Origin: Pedobacter sp. ok626
Lineage (GTDB): Bacteria; Bacteroidota; Bacteroidia; Sphingobacteriales; Sphingobacteriaceae
Assembly: GCF_900100435.1 (NCBI RefSeq)
Contig: NZ_FNEX01000001.1
Span: 248,001 to 312,000 of the forward strand
Direction: 5' to 3'
DNA: 64,000 nt
In this document: in pieces, positions 26,694 to 35,495 of the stretch
Layout: each line of letters opens with the position of its first letter
Position numbering within the stretch: the first letter of the stretch is position 1
The notes under the pieces: model-generated
Seen by the model: only the letters and a program-made list of their open reading frames with translations
Told to the model about the DNA's origin: nothing
Database searches by the model: none
Position numbers and translations under genes: made by a program

Positions 26694-27755
26694 ATGTCAG
26701 CAAAAGATAGTGAACTAACAGGCGTTAAGGAAATTGCAAGAAGAGCAAATGTTTCAAGAGGAACAGTAGATCGTGTGATCCATAATCGTACGGGTGTATC
26801 ACAGAAAACCATCGATATCGTTAATGCGATTATCAAGGAGCTCGATTATCAACCAAATATCTTTGCACGAAGTCTGGCGTCCAAAAAGCAGGTTGTTTTT
26901 GCGGTACTGATTCCAGGTGTCTCGTTAGAAACCAATTATTGGGAAGAGCCACTTCTTGGTATAACAGAAGCGGGAGCGGAAATTAGCCCTTATGGAATTA
27001 CTTTGAAAAAGTATTTATATGACCTAAATGATAAAAAGTCTTTTCTGGAACAGATCGCACTCATTGATCTATCTACGGTGCAGGGCGTACTTTTGGCACC
27101 AAGTTTCATTGAAGAGTCTGAGCATTTTGTAAAGAAACTGGAAAGCAGAAAAATACCTTATGTATTTATCAATTCGGATATTCAGGGACATGACAGTCTG
27201 AGTTATTTTGGTCCTGATCTTTACAAAAGCGGTTACCTTTCAGCGCACCTCATGAAATATCTGGTAAAAGAAGGAGAAGAAATTTTGATAGTTAACATTT
27301 CAAAGGAAATTGACAACCAACATCACCTTTTACGTAAAGAGGAAGGATTCAGAAACTATTTCATCGATAAGAAATTAACAAACCCCATTCTGAAAATTGA
27401 TATTAAGCAGACAGATTATGCTTATGTGAGCAAATCTATTGAGGATGTGTTACAGCGCCATCATGTCGCTGCAGTTTTCGTGACGAATTCCAGGGTATCT
27501 ACCGTAGCTAAATATTTGAAAAGGAGTGGAGCTGCCAATAGGCTCTTAATCGGATTTGATTATACCAAAGAGAACCTTGCTTATCTTAAATCTGGAGATA
27601 TTGACTTTCTAATTTGTCAGAAACCCAGGGAACAGGGCTATAAAGGATTGATGGCCTTATATCAGTTTGTTGTGCACGCTAAAGTGGGCGAAAAAAATAA
27701 TTTTATGCCAATTGATATCATCACCAGTGAAAACTGTGATTTCTACATCAATTAA
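26694..27755 (+). CDS. LacI-family transcriptional regulator (copy 2)
   Basis: A 353-residue LacI-type regulator, the same length as copy 1 at 17320-18381 and clearly its paralogue across both domains ('GVKEIARRANVSRGTVDRVI', 'SYFGPDLYKSGYLSAHL', 'LICQKPREQGYKG'). The DNA-binding domain covers residues 10-60, followed by a sugar-binding sensor. The recognition helix has Arg at the position where copy 1 has Ile. It is divergent from the esterase gene and 140 bp upstream of the transporter gene. A 14-bp motif occurs near four transcription units around it (sites A-D), making it the likely regulator of the second locus. The effector may be an amino sugar or its phosphate, given the nagAB genes in that locus. 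Confidence 0.93.
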   Translation: MSAKDSELTGVKEIARRANVSRGTVDRVIHNRTGVSQKTIDIVNAIIKELDYQPNIFARSLASKKQVVFAVLIPGVSLETNYWEEPLLGITEAGAEISPYGITLKKYLYDLNDKKSFLEQIALIDLSTVQGVLLAPSFIEESEHFVKKLESRKIPYVFINSDIQGHDSLSYFGPDLYKSGYLSAHLMKYLVKEGEEILIVNISKEIDNQHHLLRKEEGFRNYFIDKKLTNPILKIDIKQTDYAYVSKSIEDVLQRHHVAAVFVTNSRVSTVAKYLKRSGAANRLLIGFDYTKENLAYLKSGDIDFLICQKPREQGYKGLMALYQFVVHAKVGEKNNFMPIDIITSENCDFYIN

Positions 27756-27838
27756 GTTCTAATTACCATATACAGACTTTAGTAACAAAATTAATTTCAA
27801 GTGCCGAATTTGGAAATACAAGAAATGTTTCCTTTCTT

Positions 27839-27852
27839 CGTGCACGTGAACG
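27839..27852 (+). promoter_or_regulatory. Putative LacI-type operator, site B
   Basis: CGTGCACGTGAACG lies 43 bp upstream of the FucP-like transporter start. It shares the pattern [CA]GTG[CT]ACGT[GA][AC][AC]CG with sites C and D and includes the palindromic core GTGCAC/ACGT. The position just upstream of a transporter gene fits an operator. Confidence 0.65.
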
Positions 27853-27895
27853 TTTATTACTTACCGAACCTTAAGCGTTAGCCAAAATAAACCAC

Positions 27896-29182
27896 ATGGA
27901 TCAGAAGACTTATATCAAATCGCTGTATATCATTGCTGTACTTTTTTTTGTCTTCGGCTTTGTGACCTGGATCAATGCCATGCTCATTCCTTATTTCAAA
28001 ATTTGCTGTGAGCTGAATAATCTCGAATCTTATTTTGTAGCGTTTGCTTTTTATATCTCTTATTTATTCATTTCTTTCCCTGCCTCATTATTGCTTAAAA
28101 AAGTTGGTTTTAAGAACGGAATGATGATCGGCTTTTTCGTGATGGCGATTGGTGCTTTTATATTTGTTCCTGCCGCGCTGATGCGTAATTATTTGCTCTT
28201 CTTAATTGGCCTTTTCACACTGGGAGCGGGACTCGCGGTATTACAGACTGCTGCAAATCCTTACGTAACCATATTAGGTCCTAAAGAAAGTGCAGCAATG
28301 CGTTTCAGCATTATGGGAATCTGTAATAAGTTTGCGGGTATTCTTGCACCTTTGCTTTTTGCTGCGGTTATACTCAAGTCTTCTGATCAAGCCTTGTTTG
28401 AACAGGTTAAGTCCATGCAGGCAATAGAACGGGCACCTTTACTAGATGAGCTGATCAGAAGGGTTATCCTACCTTATTCATGTGTTGGAGTGATTCTGAT
28501 ACTGTTAGGCTTTCTGGTTCGTTTCTCCTCTTTACCCGAGATTAATACAGAAAAGGAAGATGAAGTTACGGCGGAGTCAAATAAAGGAAAACATCACATT
28601 TTTCAGTTTCCACACTTGATCCTGGGTGCCATTGCGATATTTGTGCACGTAGGTTCGCAGGTTATTGCGGTAGATACCATTATTGGTTATGCCCATTCTA
28701 TGGACATTTCGCTTTTAGAAGCCAAGGTATTCCCTTCTTACACCCTTACCGCTACAATTGTTGGTTATGTTTTGGGAATTTCGCTGATTCCGAAATATCT
28801 TTCTCAGGTTTTTGCGCTGCGTGCATGTATTCTACTTGGGATCCTGTTCACTTTATGCATCGTGTTCTGCAATGGCAGCGTTACGATATTAGGGCATCGG
28901 GCAGATATCTCCATCTGGTTTATCGTATTGCTTGGCTTTGCCAATTCCATGATCTGGGCGGGGATATGGCCATTGTCTATGGACAGGCTTGGGCGTTTTA
29001 TCAAAATTGGCGCTGCAATTCTAATTATGGGACTTTCTGGAAATGCAGTGATGCCATTGGTGTATGGTCACCTTGCTGACGTTTATGGATTGCAAAACGC
29101 CTACCTGGTGCTTTTGCCATGTTATCTATACCTGTTGTTCTATGCTTACAAAGGGTACAAGCTTGAGCGTTGGCTTAATTAA
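27896..29182 (+). CDS. FucP/NagP-like MFS sugar:H+ symporter
   Basis: A 428-residue inner-membrane transporter with about 12 hydrophobic segments. It matches the fucose permease/glucose-galactose branch: 'FFVFGFVTWINAMLIPYFK' in the first helix, and 'LGAGLAVLQTAANPYVTILGP' near residue 112. Members in Bacteroidota carry fucose, glucose/galactose or N-acetylglucosamine. Because the second locus has two GH20 hexosaminidases and nagAB, N-acetylglucosamine (NagP role) is the most likely cargo, but this is inference. It starts 43 bp after operator site B and precedes a CBM9-like gene by 37 bp, so the two are probably co-transcribed. No kinase is encoded nearby. Confidence 0.85.
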   Translation: MDQKTYIKSLYIIAVLFFVFGFVTWINAMLIPYFKICCELNNLESYFVAFAFYISYLFISFPASLLLKKVGFKNGMMIGFFVMAIGAFIFVPAALMRNYLLFLIGLFTLGAGLAVLQTAANPYVTILGPKESAAMRFSIMGICNKFAGILAPLLFAAVILKSSDQALFEQVKSMQAIERAPLLDELIRRVILPYSCVGVILILLGFLVRFSSLPEINTEKEDEVTAESNKGKHHIFQFPHLILGAIAIFVHVGSQVIAVDTIIGYAHSMDISLLEAKVFPSYTLTATIVGYVLGISLIPKYLSQVFALRACILLGILFTLCIVFCNGSVTILGHRADISIWFIVLLGFANSMIWAGIWPLSMDRLGRFIKIGAAILIMGLSGNAVMPLVYGHLADVYGLQNAYLVLLPCYLYLLFYAYKGYKLERWLN

Positions 29183-29219
29183 TAAAAATCACCTGTTATG
29201 ATATGTTACCAATTTTAAA

Positions 29220-29882
29220 ATGAATTTAAACGTTTTTTACTTAGATGAAGATGCCAATACGGCTACGGATCAACTTTCGGAGAAACTAGCGGCCTATCCA
29301 AAGCATCATTTAACCAATAATTCATGGCCTCAAATCCCTACCGACTGCGTTGCAGACTTTGTGATCGCACATACGGAACGAGAGATCCTGATCAAATTTA
29401 CAATAGCTCATGATTACTTTCGTTCCATAGTAAGACCGATTAATGGCGAAGTGCACCTGGATAATTGTGTGGAATTTTTTATTGCTTTTGATCAATCCGG
29501 ACACTATTACAATATTGAATTCAATTGTCTTGGGATTGGGAAAATTGGCTATGGTAAACAAAAGCAGGGAAGAACATTACTGGAGGAATCCGTAGTGCAA
29601 AAAATCCATACCTGGACAAGATCTGATGTTAAGGATGGCGCATTTAATTGGGAGATGGTTTTGCGTATTCCTGTCGATACTTTTGTATTTCACCAAATTG
29701 AAAGTCTTGATGGCCTGGCTGCAAGAGCCAATTTTTATAAATGCGGAGATGGATTGCCAAATCCTCATTTTTTATGTTGGAACAAGATTGTATCGCCAAC
29801 ACCTGATTTTCACCGTCCAGACTATTTTGGGGCAATTCAATTCATGCCTATAGCGGAGGTGTTCAGTGGTTTTAACCCTTAA
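29220..29882 (+). CDS. CBM9-like (DOMON-type) carbohydrate-binding protein without signal peptide (copy 2)
   Basis: A 220-residue paralogue of the protein at 3016-3684. Shared blocks are 'WP' near residue 40, 'NGEVHLDNCVEFFIAFD', 'HYYNIEFNCLGI', and 'NFYKCGDGLPNPHFLCWN'. The start matches the shorter start chosen for copy 1. No signal peptide or lipobox is visible, so it is predicted cytoplasmic. It follows the FucP-like transporter by 37 bp. Both copies thus sit beside amino-sugar uptake or catabolism genes, in two loci controlled by related LacI regulators. Possible roles are sugar binding, mutarotation or sensing. Nothing visible supports catalysis. Confidence 0.7.
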   Translation: MNLNVFYLDEDANTATDQLSEKLAAYPKHHLTNNSWPQIPTDCVADFVIAHTEREILIKFTIAHDYFRSIVRPINGEVHLDNCVEFFIAFDQSGHYYNIEFNCLGIGKIGYGKQKQGRTLLEESVVQKIHTWTRSDVKDGAFNWEMVLRIPVDTFVFHQIESLDGLAARANFYKCGDGLPNPHFLCWNKIVSPTPDFHRPDYFGAIQFMPIAEVFSGFNP

Positions 29883-29905
29883 TTTTATTTTTTTTAAAAT
29901 AAATT

Positions 29906-29919
29906 AGTGCACGTGCCCG
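29906..29919 (+). promoter_or_regulatory. Putative LacI-type operator, site C
   Basis: AGTGCACGTGCCCG lies 90 bp upstream of the GH16 gene and 23 bp after the CBM9-like stop. It matches site B at 11 of 14 positions and shares with sites B and D the GTG-[CT]-ACGT core and the CG at the end. A T-tract follows immediately. Confidence 0.6.
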
Positions 29920-30009
29920 TTTTTTTAATATATTAGCATTTAGATAGTTGTAATCTTAGTCCGGATTAGATTTCAGCACATTACTTAATCAACTAAACAA
30001 CCAAACAAG

Positions 30010-30795
30010 ATGAATAGATTTTTACTTTTGCTGCCTTTGATATGGACCTGCAAATCAGATGTTGTGCAGCCCAGGACACAAAAATCAGAAGGCCCGGTGG
30101 TATCAGTATCTACACCAGGTCAGACTGCTGCATCTGCAACGATTAAATTTAGTGGATATACCTGGACTGTCAAAAGCGGAGCAGGGATGGGCCCCGGACC
30201 GAACACCTGGGCAGAACAGAATGCCTGGGTAGACGCGGGCGGATTGTTGCACCTTAAAGTTTCTTACAATAGTGCCACCTCCAAATGGTTATGTGCTGGA
30301 ATTACTTCGACAGAAAATTTCGGATATGGTACTTATCAATGGCAGGTTCAAGGCCCGGTAAGTACACTGGATAAAAATATCGTGGCCGGACTTTTCCATT
30401 ATTCTGGTCCTGATGGATACAATGAACTGGATGTCGAATTTGCGCGCTGGGGAGATTCCGCTAAACCCAATGTAAATTATAGTGTATATCCAGCTGCGGG
30501 AACCACTGGAAAACAACAACGCATCACCACAGAATGGGCGCAGTCTGGAGGAACAGCCAGTACACACAGGTATATCTGGACGGAGAACTCGGTGGTGGTT
30601 AAAAGTATGAACGGTTTTTATAACGATGATACGAACCTCTTTTTTACACATACTTTTGTACCGCCTTTATCTGTTATTCCAACAGCAAAAATGCCGGTAA
30701 AAATGAACTTATGGTGCTTTCGTGGCCTGGCACCAAGCGATGGTAAAGAAGTGGAAATCGTCATCAGGAGTTTTAAATTTACCCCCGCTTCGTAG
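30010..30795 (+). CDS. GH16-family endo-glycosidase
   Basis: A 261-residue protein with the GH16 active-site signature ExDxE: Glu139-Leu-Asp141-Val-Glu143, followed by Phe, in 'GYNELDVEF'. A preceding strand 'FGYGTYQWQVQG' and a final 'VEIVIRSFKF' fit the beta-jelly-roll. The short N-terminal hydrophobic stretch ends at Cys14 in PLIWTC; this is a weak lipobox, so the protein is either a lipoprotein or simply exported. GH16 enzymes cut beta-glucans, agar-type galactans and poly-N-acetyllactosamine/keratan. With two GH20 enzymes and nagAB downstream, a GlcNAc-containing chain is plausible. It has its own operator-like site (C) and is followed by susC after 131 bp, which carries site D. Confidence 0.82.
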   Translation: MNRFLLLLPLIWTCKSDVVQPRTQKSEGPVVSVSTPGQTAASATIKFSGYTWTVKSGAGMGPGPNTWAEQNAWVDAGGLLHLKVSYNSATSKWLCAGITSTENFGYGTYQWQVQGPVSTLDKNIVAGLFHYSGPDGYNELDVEFARWGDSAKPNVNYSVYPAAGTTGKQQRITTEWAQSGGTASTHRYIWTENSVVVKSMNGFYNDDTNLFFTHTFVPPLSVIPTAKMPVKMNLWCFRGLAPSDGKEVEIVIRSFKFTPAS

Positions 30796-30816
30796 CCCTT
30801 TTTTTTGACTTTTAGT

Positions 30817-30830
30817 CGTGTACGTAAACG
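30817..30830 (+). promoter_or_regulatory. Putative LacI-type operator, site D
   Basis: CGTGTACGTAAACG lies 96 bp upstream of susC. It matches site B at 12 of 14 positions. The surrounding AT-rich tract contains TTTG elements, so the site is placed to overlap the promoter of the susCD operon. Confidence 0.62.
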
Positions 30831-30926
30831 AGTAAGGTCTTTTGTTTATTAATTTACAGCAAAGGATTAGCTGGAACCTGAAGAGGCTCATGCTGATCTC
30901 ATATATCAAACCAAATCAAATCGCTA

Positions 30927-33900
30927 ATGAAAAGGATATATTTAATGACCATGATGCTCGTATTTTCCATGTTGAGTAGTTTTGCGCAGGTCAGTCCCGC
31001 CCAGGGGACATCGTTTAGGCTGACTGGGCAGGTAACCGATGCAAAAACGAATGAAACCTTAATCGGTGTTTCAATTCGAGTAGAAGGAATGGATAAAGGC
31101 ACCGCTACTGACAAGAATGGTAATTTTAGTCTGGCGCTAAACCCCGGCGCCGTGATTTTGATTAGCTATATTGGCTATCAAAATCAGCGCGTCAATGTTG
31201 GTGATCGCAAGAGCTTAAACATTAAACTTGCTCCAAGCGCGCAGCAGCTTTCTGAAGTCACCATCAATGTAGGTTACGGAACTCAGAAAATTAAAGAGGT
31301 GACGGGTGCAGTTGGATCCATTACTGCCAAACAGATGGATAACCATGCCCTTGGAGATGTCAACACAAGTTTACAGGGAAAGATTGCTGGTCTTCAGATC
31401 ACCAGCAATTCCGGTGAGCCTGGTGCTGGCGCAACAGTGCGGATCCGGGGGGCATCTTCCATCAACGGAAGTAGTCAACCCCTATATATTGTAGATGGGG
31501 TTCCCATCAATTCAGATACCTATGGTGGTGGATTGGTAGATGATGCTTCTACTTTTAGTCCTTTAGCTGATTTAAATCCACAAGATATTGAATCTATAGA
31601 AGTGCTGAAAGACGGAACTGCATCAATATATGGTTCCAGGGCTTCCAATGGGGTAATTATCATTACCACCAAAAGTGGAAAGAATGCCAAAAAGCCTGAA
31701 ATTCAGTTTTCAGCTAATGGAAGTGTGGCAAACATTACCAGGAAAATAGGGGTGTTGGATGCGCCACAGTTCAGAAGTGCGTTTATGGATGCGGTTTATA
31801 ATTTTACAGGGGCGCAGACGACTAAAGTGTCTGTCATCGATTCTTTGCATCCTTATTATTCCAAGTCTAACAATTGGCAGGACCTGATGTATCGTTCGGC
31901 ATTGCAGTACAAAGCTGATGTGAGCATCAAAGGTGCTTCTAAAGACAACAATATGAATTACTTCATTAGCGCCGGATATAAGGACATCAATCCCATTATC
32001 ATCGATACTAAATTCAAACAAACCTATGCTTCTGCAAAGGTCTACTATACCGTAAATAAAGTCATTTCCGGGAATACAAATTTCAATGTATCTACCAACG
32101 ACTACAATAGAATATTGAGCGGGTTAAGCAATCAAAGTGCGATATACCAGGCTTTAAGCACCATGCCGGTATATAGTCCATATGATCCGATTAATGGGCA
32201 ACTCATTCCACTTTTGGAGGGTAGTAAACCCAATCCAATTGCCATTGCTGATCTGGCCGCCAATAAAATCAACCGCTGGCGCATGTTTGGAAATCAGGAT
32301 TTCAGGGTCAAAATTGCAAAAGGCCTGGAGTTTAAAACAACCTTAGGATTTGATTATTCGAATACCGAAGAAACCAATTTTACACCACAGGCTTTGTTAC
32401 CACAAGGTCAGATCAGTTCGTCATACCTCACCACAGGCAAAAACTACTCTTTCATCAATGAGAATACCTTGAATTACCGAAGAACGATAAACAAAGATCA
32501 CAACCTGACTTTGCTGCTCGGTCAGTCTTATCAGAAGTTTACCGACAACAATGTGAATGTGATTGGAAGGGGCTTAATTGATGCAACAATTACCTCGATC
32601 AACGGTACTTCGGTCGTTTCTCTTTATAACCAGAATATAGAAGAGCACAGTTTGCTCTCTTATTTTGCCCGTGCAAATTACGATTACAAAGGAAAATACC
32701 TTTTTTCTGCAGTAATGCGGGCAGATGGTTCTTCCAGATTTGGAGCGGACAACAGATTTGGCTATTTTCCTTCCTTCTCGGCCGGCTGGAGATTATCTCA
32801 GGAAGACTGGTTTAAGCAACTGAGTTTTATTTCGGATGCAAAGATTCGTGGAAGTTATGGGGTAACCGGTAACCAGTCTATCGGTAATTATGCCTGGCAG
32901 GGCGCGTTAAATACCAATGGTACCTACCTGGGGAATGTCGCTATTGTTTCTAACGGCGTGCCAAATGCTTCTTTAAAATGGGAAACAACCAAACAATCAA
33001 ACATCGGGCTGGACCTGGCTTTTCTTCAGGACAGAATTCGTTTTACAGCGGATGCTTACCTGAAAAAAACAACCGGACTGTTATTTGATGTTGCGGTTCC
33101 GGGTACAACAGGCTATGCTACCGTACCTGCAAACTTTGGCAGTCTACAAAATAAAGGTCTTGAATTTACGCTTTCGACGGTTAATCTGGATCGAGCGTTT
33201 AAATGGAATTCTACTTTCACCTTATCCCTAAATAGAAATAAGGTGCTTGCGCTTCCAGGAAACCAGGATTATCGGCCAAACATCTACAACATGGCCAGGG
33301 TTGGCGAAACTGCTGGCGTATTTTACGGACTAAAGGCTTTGGGCGTATATGCTTATGATGCGGATAACGTTTATCAACGCAATGCAACAAGCGGAGCTGT
33401 GGTGCCTTACCGCCAGGGTTCTGCAAATGGAGCGATTTATAAAGGTGGAGATGTGATTTGGGAGGATGTTAACGGCGATGGCATCATTAACGATGCTGAT
33501 TTACAAGTAATCGGAGATCCTAATCCAGATTTTACGGGCGGTTTTCAAAATGAGTTCAGTTATAAAAATTTCGCACTTACAACCTTAATTACGTACAGTT
33601 TTGGTAATGATGTGTTTAATGAAGTGAAACGAAACCTGGATGCTTCACCATATGATCAGAACTTAACAACCGATCAATTGAGAAGATGGAGGAAACAAGG
33701 CGATGTAACAGATGTTCCAAGATTGGTGAAAACAGATCCAATGTTAAACTATGCCATTTCGAATCGCTTTGTAGAAGATGGTTCCTTTATCCGGCTGCAA
33801 AATGTGGCGCTCAATTATAGAATTCCAGCCAAAATGCTGAGCAAATTTAAAATCAGCAATGCTACTGTCGGATTCTCGGTGGTTAACTTACTCACATTTG

Positions 33901-34022
33901 GCTCTTATACAGGATATGATCCGGAAGTCAGCTCGTCAACAAATGCACTTGCTGTTGGTGTAGACCGCGGATCTTTCCCTAGAACCAGAACTTATAATTT
34001 ATCATTGAACCTTAGTCTTTAA
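30927..34022 (+). CDS. SusC/RagA-type TonB-dependent outer membrane transporter
   Basis: A complete 1031-residue SusC protein. It has a signal peptide (about 1-20, SSFAQ), then a carboxypeptidase-regulatory-like beta-sandwich (about 31-108, 'LTGQVTDAKTNETLIGVSI'), then the plug beginning near 'NVGYGTQKIKEVTGAV' with the family's 'RIRGASSINGSSQPLYIVDGVP' block at about 172-193, then the barrel. The acidic 'DVNGDGIINDADLQVIG' loop near residue 850 and the C-terminal NLSLNLSL strand are typical. No anti-sigma-interacting N-terminal extension is present, which agrees with control by LacI rather than ECF sigma/FecR. susD begins 5 bp later. It should import oligosaccharides produced at the surface. 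Confidence 0.96.
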   Translation: MKRIYLMTMMLVFSMLSSFAQVSPAQGTSFRLTGQVTDAKTNETLIGVSIRVEGMDKGTATDKNGNFSLALNPGAVILISYIGYQNQRVNVGDRKSLNIKLAPSAQQLSEVTINVGYGTQKIKEVTGAVGSITAKQMDNHALGDVNTSLQGKIAGLQITSNSGEPGAGATVRIRGASSINGSSQPLYIVDGVPINSDTYGGGLVDDASTFSPLADLNPQDIESIEVLKDGTASIYGSRASNGVIIITTKSGKNAKKPEIQFSANGSVANITRKIGVLDAPQFRSAFMDAVYNFTGAQTTKVSVIDSLHPYYSKSNNWQDLMYRSALQYKADVSIKGASKDNNMNYFISAGYKDINPIIIDTKFKQTYASAKVYYTVNKVISGNTNFNVSTNDYNRILSGLSNQSAIYQALSTMPVYSPYDPINGQLIPLLEGSKPNPIAIADLAANKINRWRMFGNQDFRVKIAKGLEFKTTLGFDYSNTEETNFTPQALLPQGQISSSYLTTGKNYSFINENTLNYRRTINKDHNLTLLLGQSYQKFTDNNVNVIGRGLIDATITSINGTSVVSLYNQNIEEHSLLSYFARANYDYKGKYLFSAVMRADGSSRFGADNRFGYFPSFSAGWRLSQEDWFKQLSFISDAKIRGSYGVTGNQSIGNYAWQGALNTNGTYLGNVAIVSNGVPNASLKWETTKQSNIGLDLAFLQDRIRFTADAYLKKTTGLLFDVAVPGTTGYATVPANFGSLQNKGLEFTLSTVNLDRAFKWNSTFTLSLNRNKVLALPGNQDYRPNIYNMARVGETAGVFYGLKALGVYAYDADNVYQRNATSGAVVPYRQGSANGAIYKGGDVIWEDVNGDGIINDADLQVIGDPNPDFTGGFQNEFSYKNFALTTLITYSFGNDVFNEVKRNLDASPYDQNLTTDQLRRWRKQGDVTDVPRLVKTDPMLNYAISNRFVEDGSFIRLQNVALNYRIPAKMLSKFKISNATVGFSVVNLLTFGSYTGYDPEVSSSTNALAVGVDRGSFPRTRTYNLSLNLSL

Positions 34023-34026
34023 TACC

Positions 34027-35484
34027 ATGAAAAGAAAAGATTATAAAATATACAGTCTTATCCTGATCACCCTGGTTTTCTTATCCAGCTGTAAAAAGGC
34101 TTTAGAAATTGATCCTACAACTTCTTATTCGAGTTCCAATTTCTGGACAGAAACACCACAGGCTACGGCAGCGTTGTATGGAGCATACACGCTTTTGCAA
34201 GGCGCCATGGCTCCGGAATTTGTCCTTTATGGAGAAGGAAGAGCAGATAATGTGGTGATCAATCCACTGGCTCTAAGCTCGCAAACATTGAATCTGCTGA
34301 CTAACAACCTTAATTCAAGTCTTCCGATTACCAGCTGGAATGGTTTTTACCAGGTAGTTAATCAGAGCAATTTAATCCTGAAAAATACCTTGGAAATGAA
34401 AGCCAAAGGCTTGTACTTAGGTAAAGATGCTGAATATGCCAGTGTACGTGGCCAGGCTTATGCCATGCGTGCTTTCTGTTATTTCTACATGACCCGAATC
34501 TGGGGTAAATTGCCTTTGGTTACGCAACCGTTATTGGATGCAAATCAGAATGTAACCATTACACGTTCAGATACCACTGCTGTTTATACCCAAATTCAGT
34601 CAGATCTGGATTCTGCATCAGTCATGCCAATCCCTGCTTCTTATAGCACATCTTCAGCTACCCGGGCACAGTTTACCTTAGGGGCGGTGAACGCGTTGTA
34701 TACGGATTTCTATATGTGGCGCCACCAGTACAGTAATGCACTTGCTGCCTCACAAAAAATCATGAGCAACTCCACTTATTCGCTTACCTCGCTTTACAGC
34801 GCTTCATCAACTGTAGATTATAACGTAAATCCAGCTTTAATTGACAATACTGCTTATGCGCAAATGTTTACCAAGGGATTTGCAACGGAATCTATATTTG
34901 AAGTAGATTATAATTTCGCAGAGCGGGCTACCAGGTCATTTTTAATCACCGTCTATGGCGACATAGGCTTTCAGCCTTTCTTTAAAGCCAGCGGTTACCT
35001 GTCCAGTAAATTTACATCAACCGATCTGCGGTCTAAAATTAACTTTGATACCAACTCTGGCATTGTCAAATATTTTGAGAAATCAGGATTTGTTCGCGGA
35101 ACACAAGACGATAAAAACGTCATTGTTTATCGCCTTGCTGATATCTTGCTATTGCGTGCAGAAGCCTTGAATAAAACTGGCGACGTTCCGGGTGCCATGA
35201 CCCTGGTGAACCAAATCCGTACACGTGCGGGTGCTGTAGCCTATACTGAAGCTTCTTATAATGGCTTAAGTACAGACCAGATTGAAGACCTAATCCTGGA
35301 TGAACGCGCAAGGGAACTTTGTTACGAAGGAAAAAGATGGTTTGACCTGGTGCGTACTGGTAAAGCGATTAAAGTGCTTAAACCCATCAACGGCCTTAGC
35401 CAGACCGAAAATTACCTTTGGCCAATCAGCCTTGCCGAAATCAGATTAAATCCTTTGTTGGATCAAAATTCATATTATCAATAA
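34027..35484 (+). CDS. SusD/RagB-family surface glycan-binding lipoprotein
   Basis: A 485-residue SusD protein. The lipobox cysteine is residue 22 (LVFLSSC), followed by KKALEIDPTTSYS. The helical core shows 'VRGQAYAMRAFCYFYMTRIWGKLPL' near residue 140, 'LADILLLRAEALNK' near 370 and 'LILDERARELCYEGKRWFDLVRTG' near 420, the most conserved block of the family; it ends with the usual LWPISLAEIRLNP. It pairs with the SusC 5 bp upstream and is followed by a gene for another surface lipoprotein. It is shorter than the SusD of the first locus and divergent from it, which fits a different glycan. Confidence 0.95.
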   Translation: MKRKDYKIYSLILITLVFLSSCKKALEIDPTTSYSSSNFWTETPQATAALYGAYTLLQGAMAPEFVLYGEGRADNVVINPLALSSQTLNLLTNNLNSSLPITSWNGFYQVVNQSNLILKNTLEMKAKGLYLGKDAEYASVRGQAYAMRAFCYFYMTRIWGKLPLVTQPLLDANQNVTITRSDTTAVYTQIQSDLDSASVMPIPASYSTSSATRAQFTLGAVNALYTDFYMWRHQYSNALAASQKIMSNSTYSLTSLYSASSTVDYNVNPALIDNTAYAQMFTKGFATESIFEVDYNFAERATRSFLITVYGDIGFQPFFKASGYLSSKFTSTDLRSKINFDTNSGIVKYFEKSGFVRGTQDDKNVIVYRLADILLLRAEALNKTGDVPGAMTLVNQIRTRAGAVAYTEASYNGLSTDQIEDLILDERARELCYEGKRWFDLVRTGKAIKVLKPINGLSQTENYLWPISLAEIRLNPLLDQNSYYQ

Positions 35485-35495
35485 AATATCAAGAG

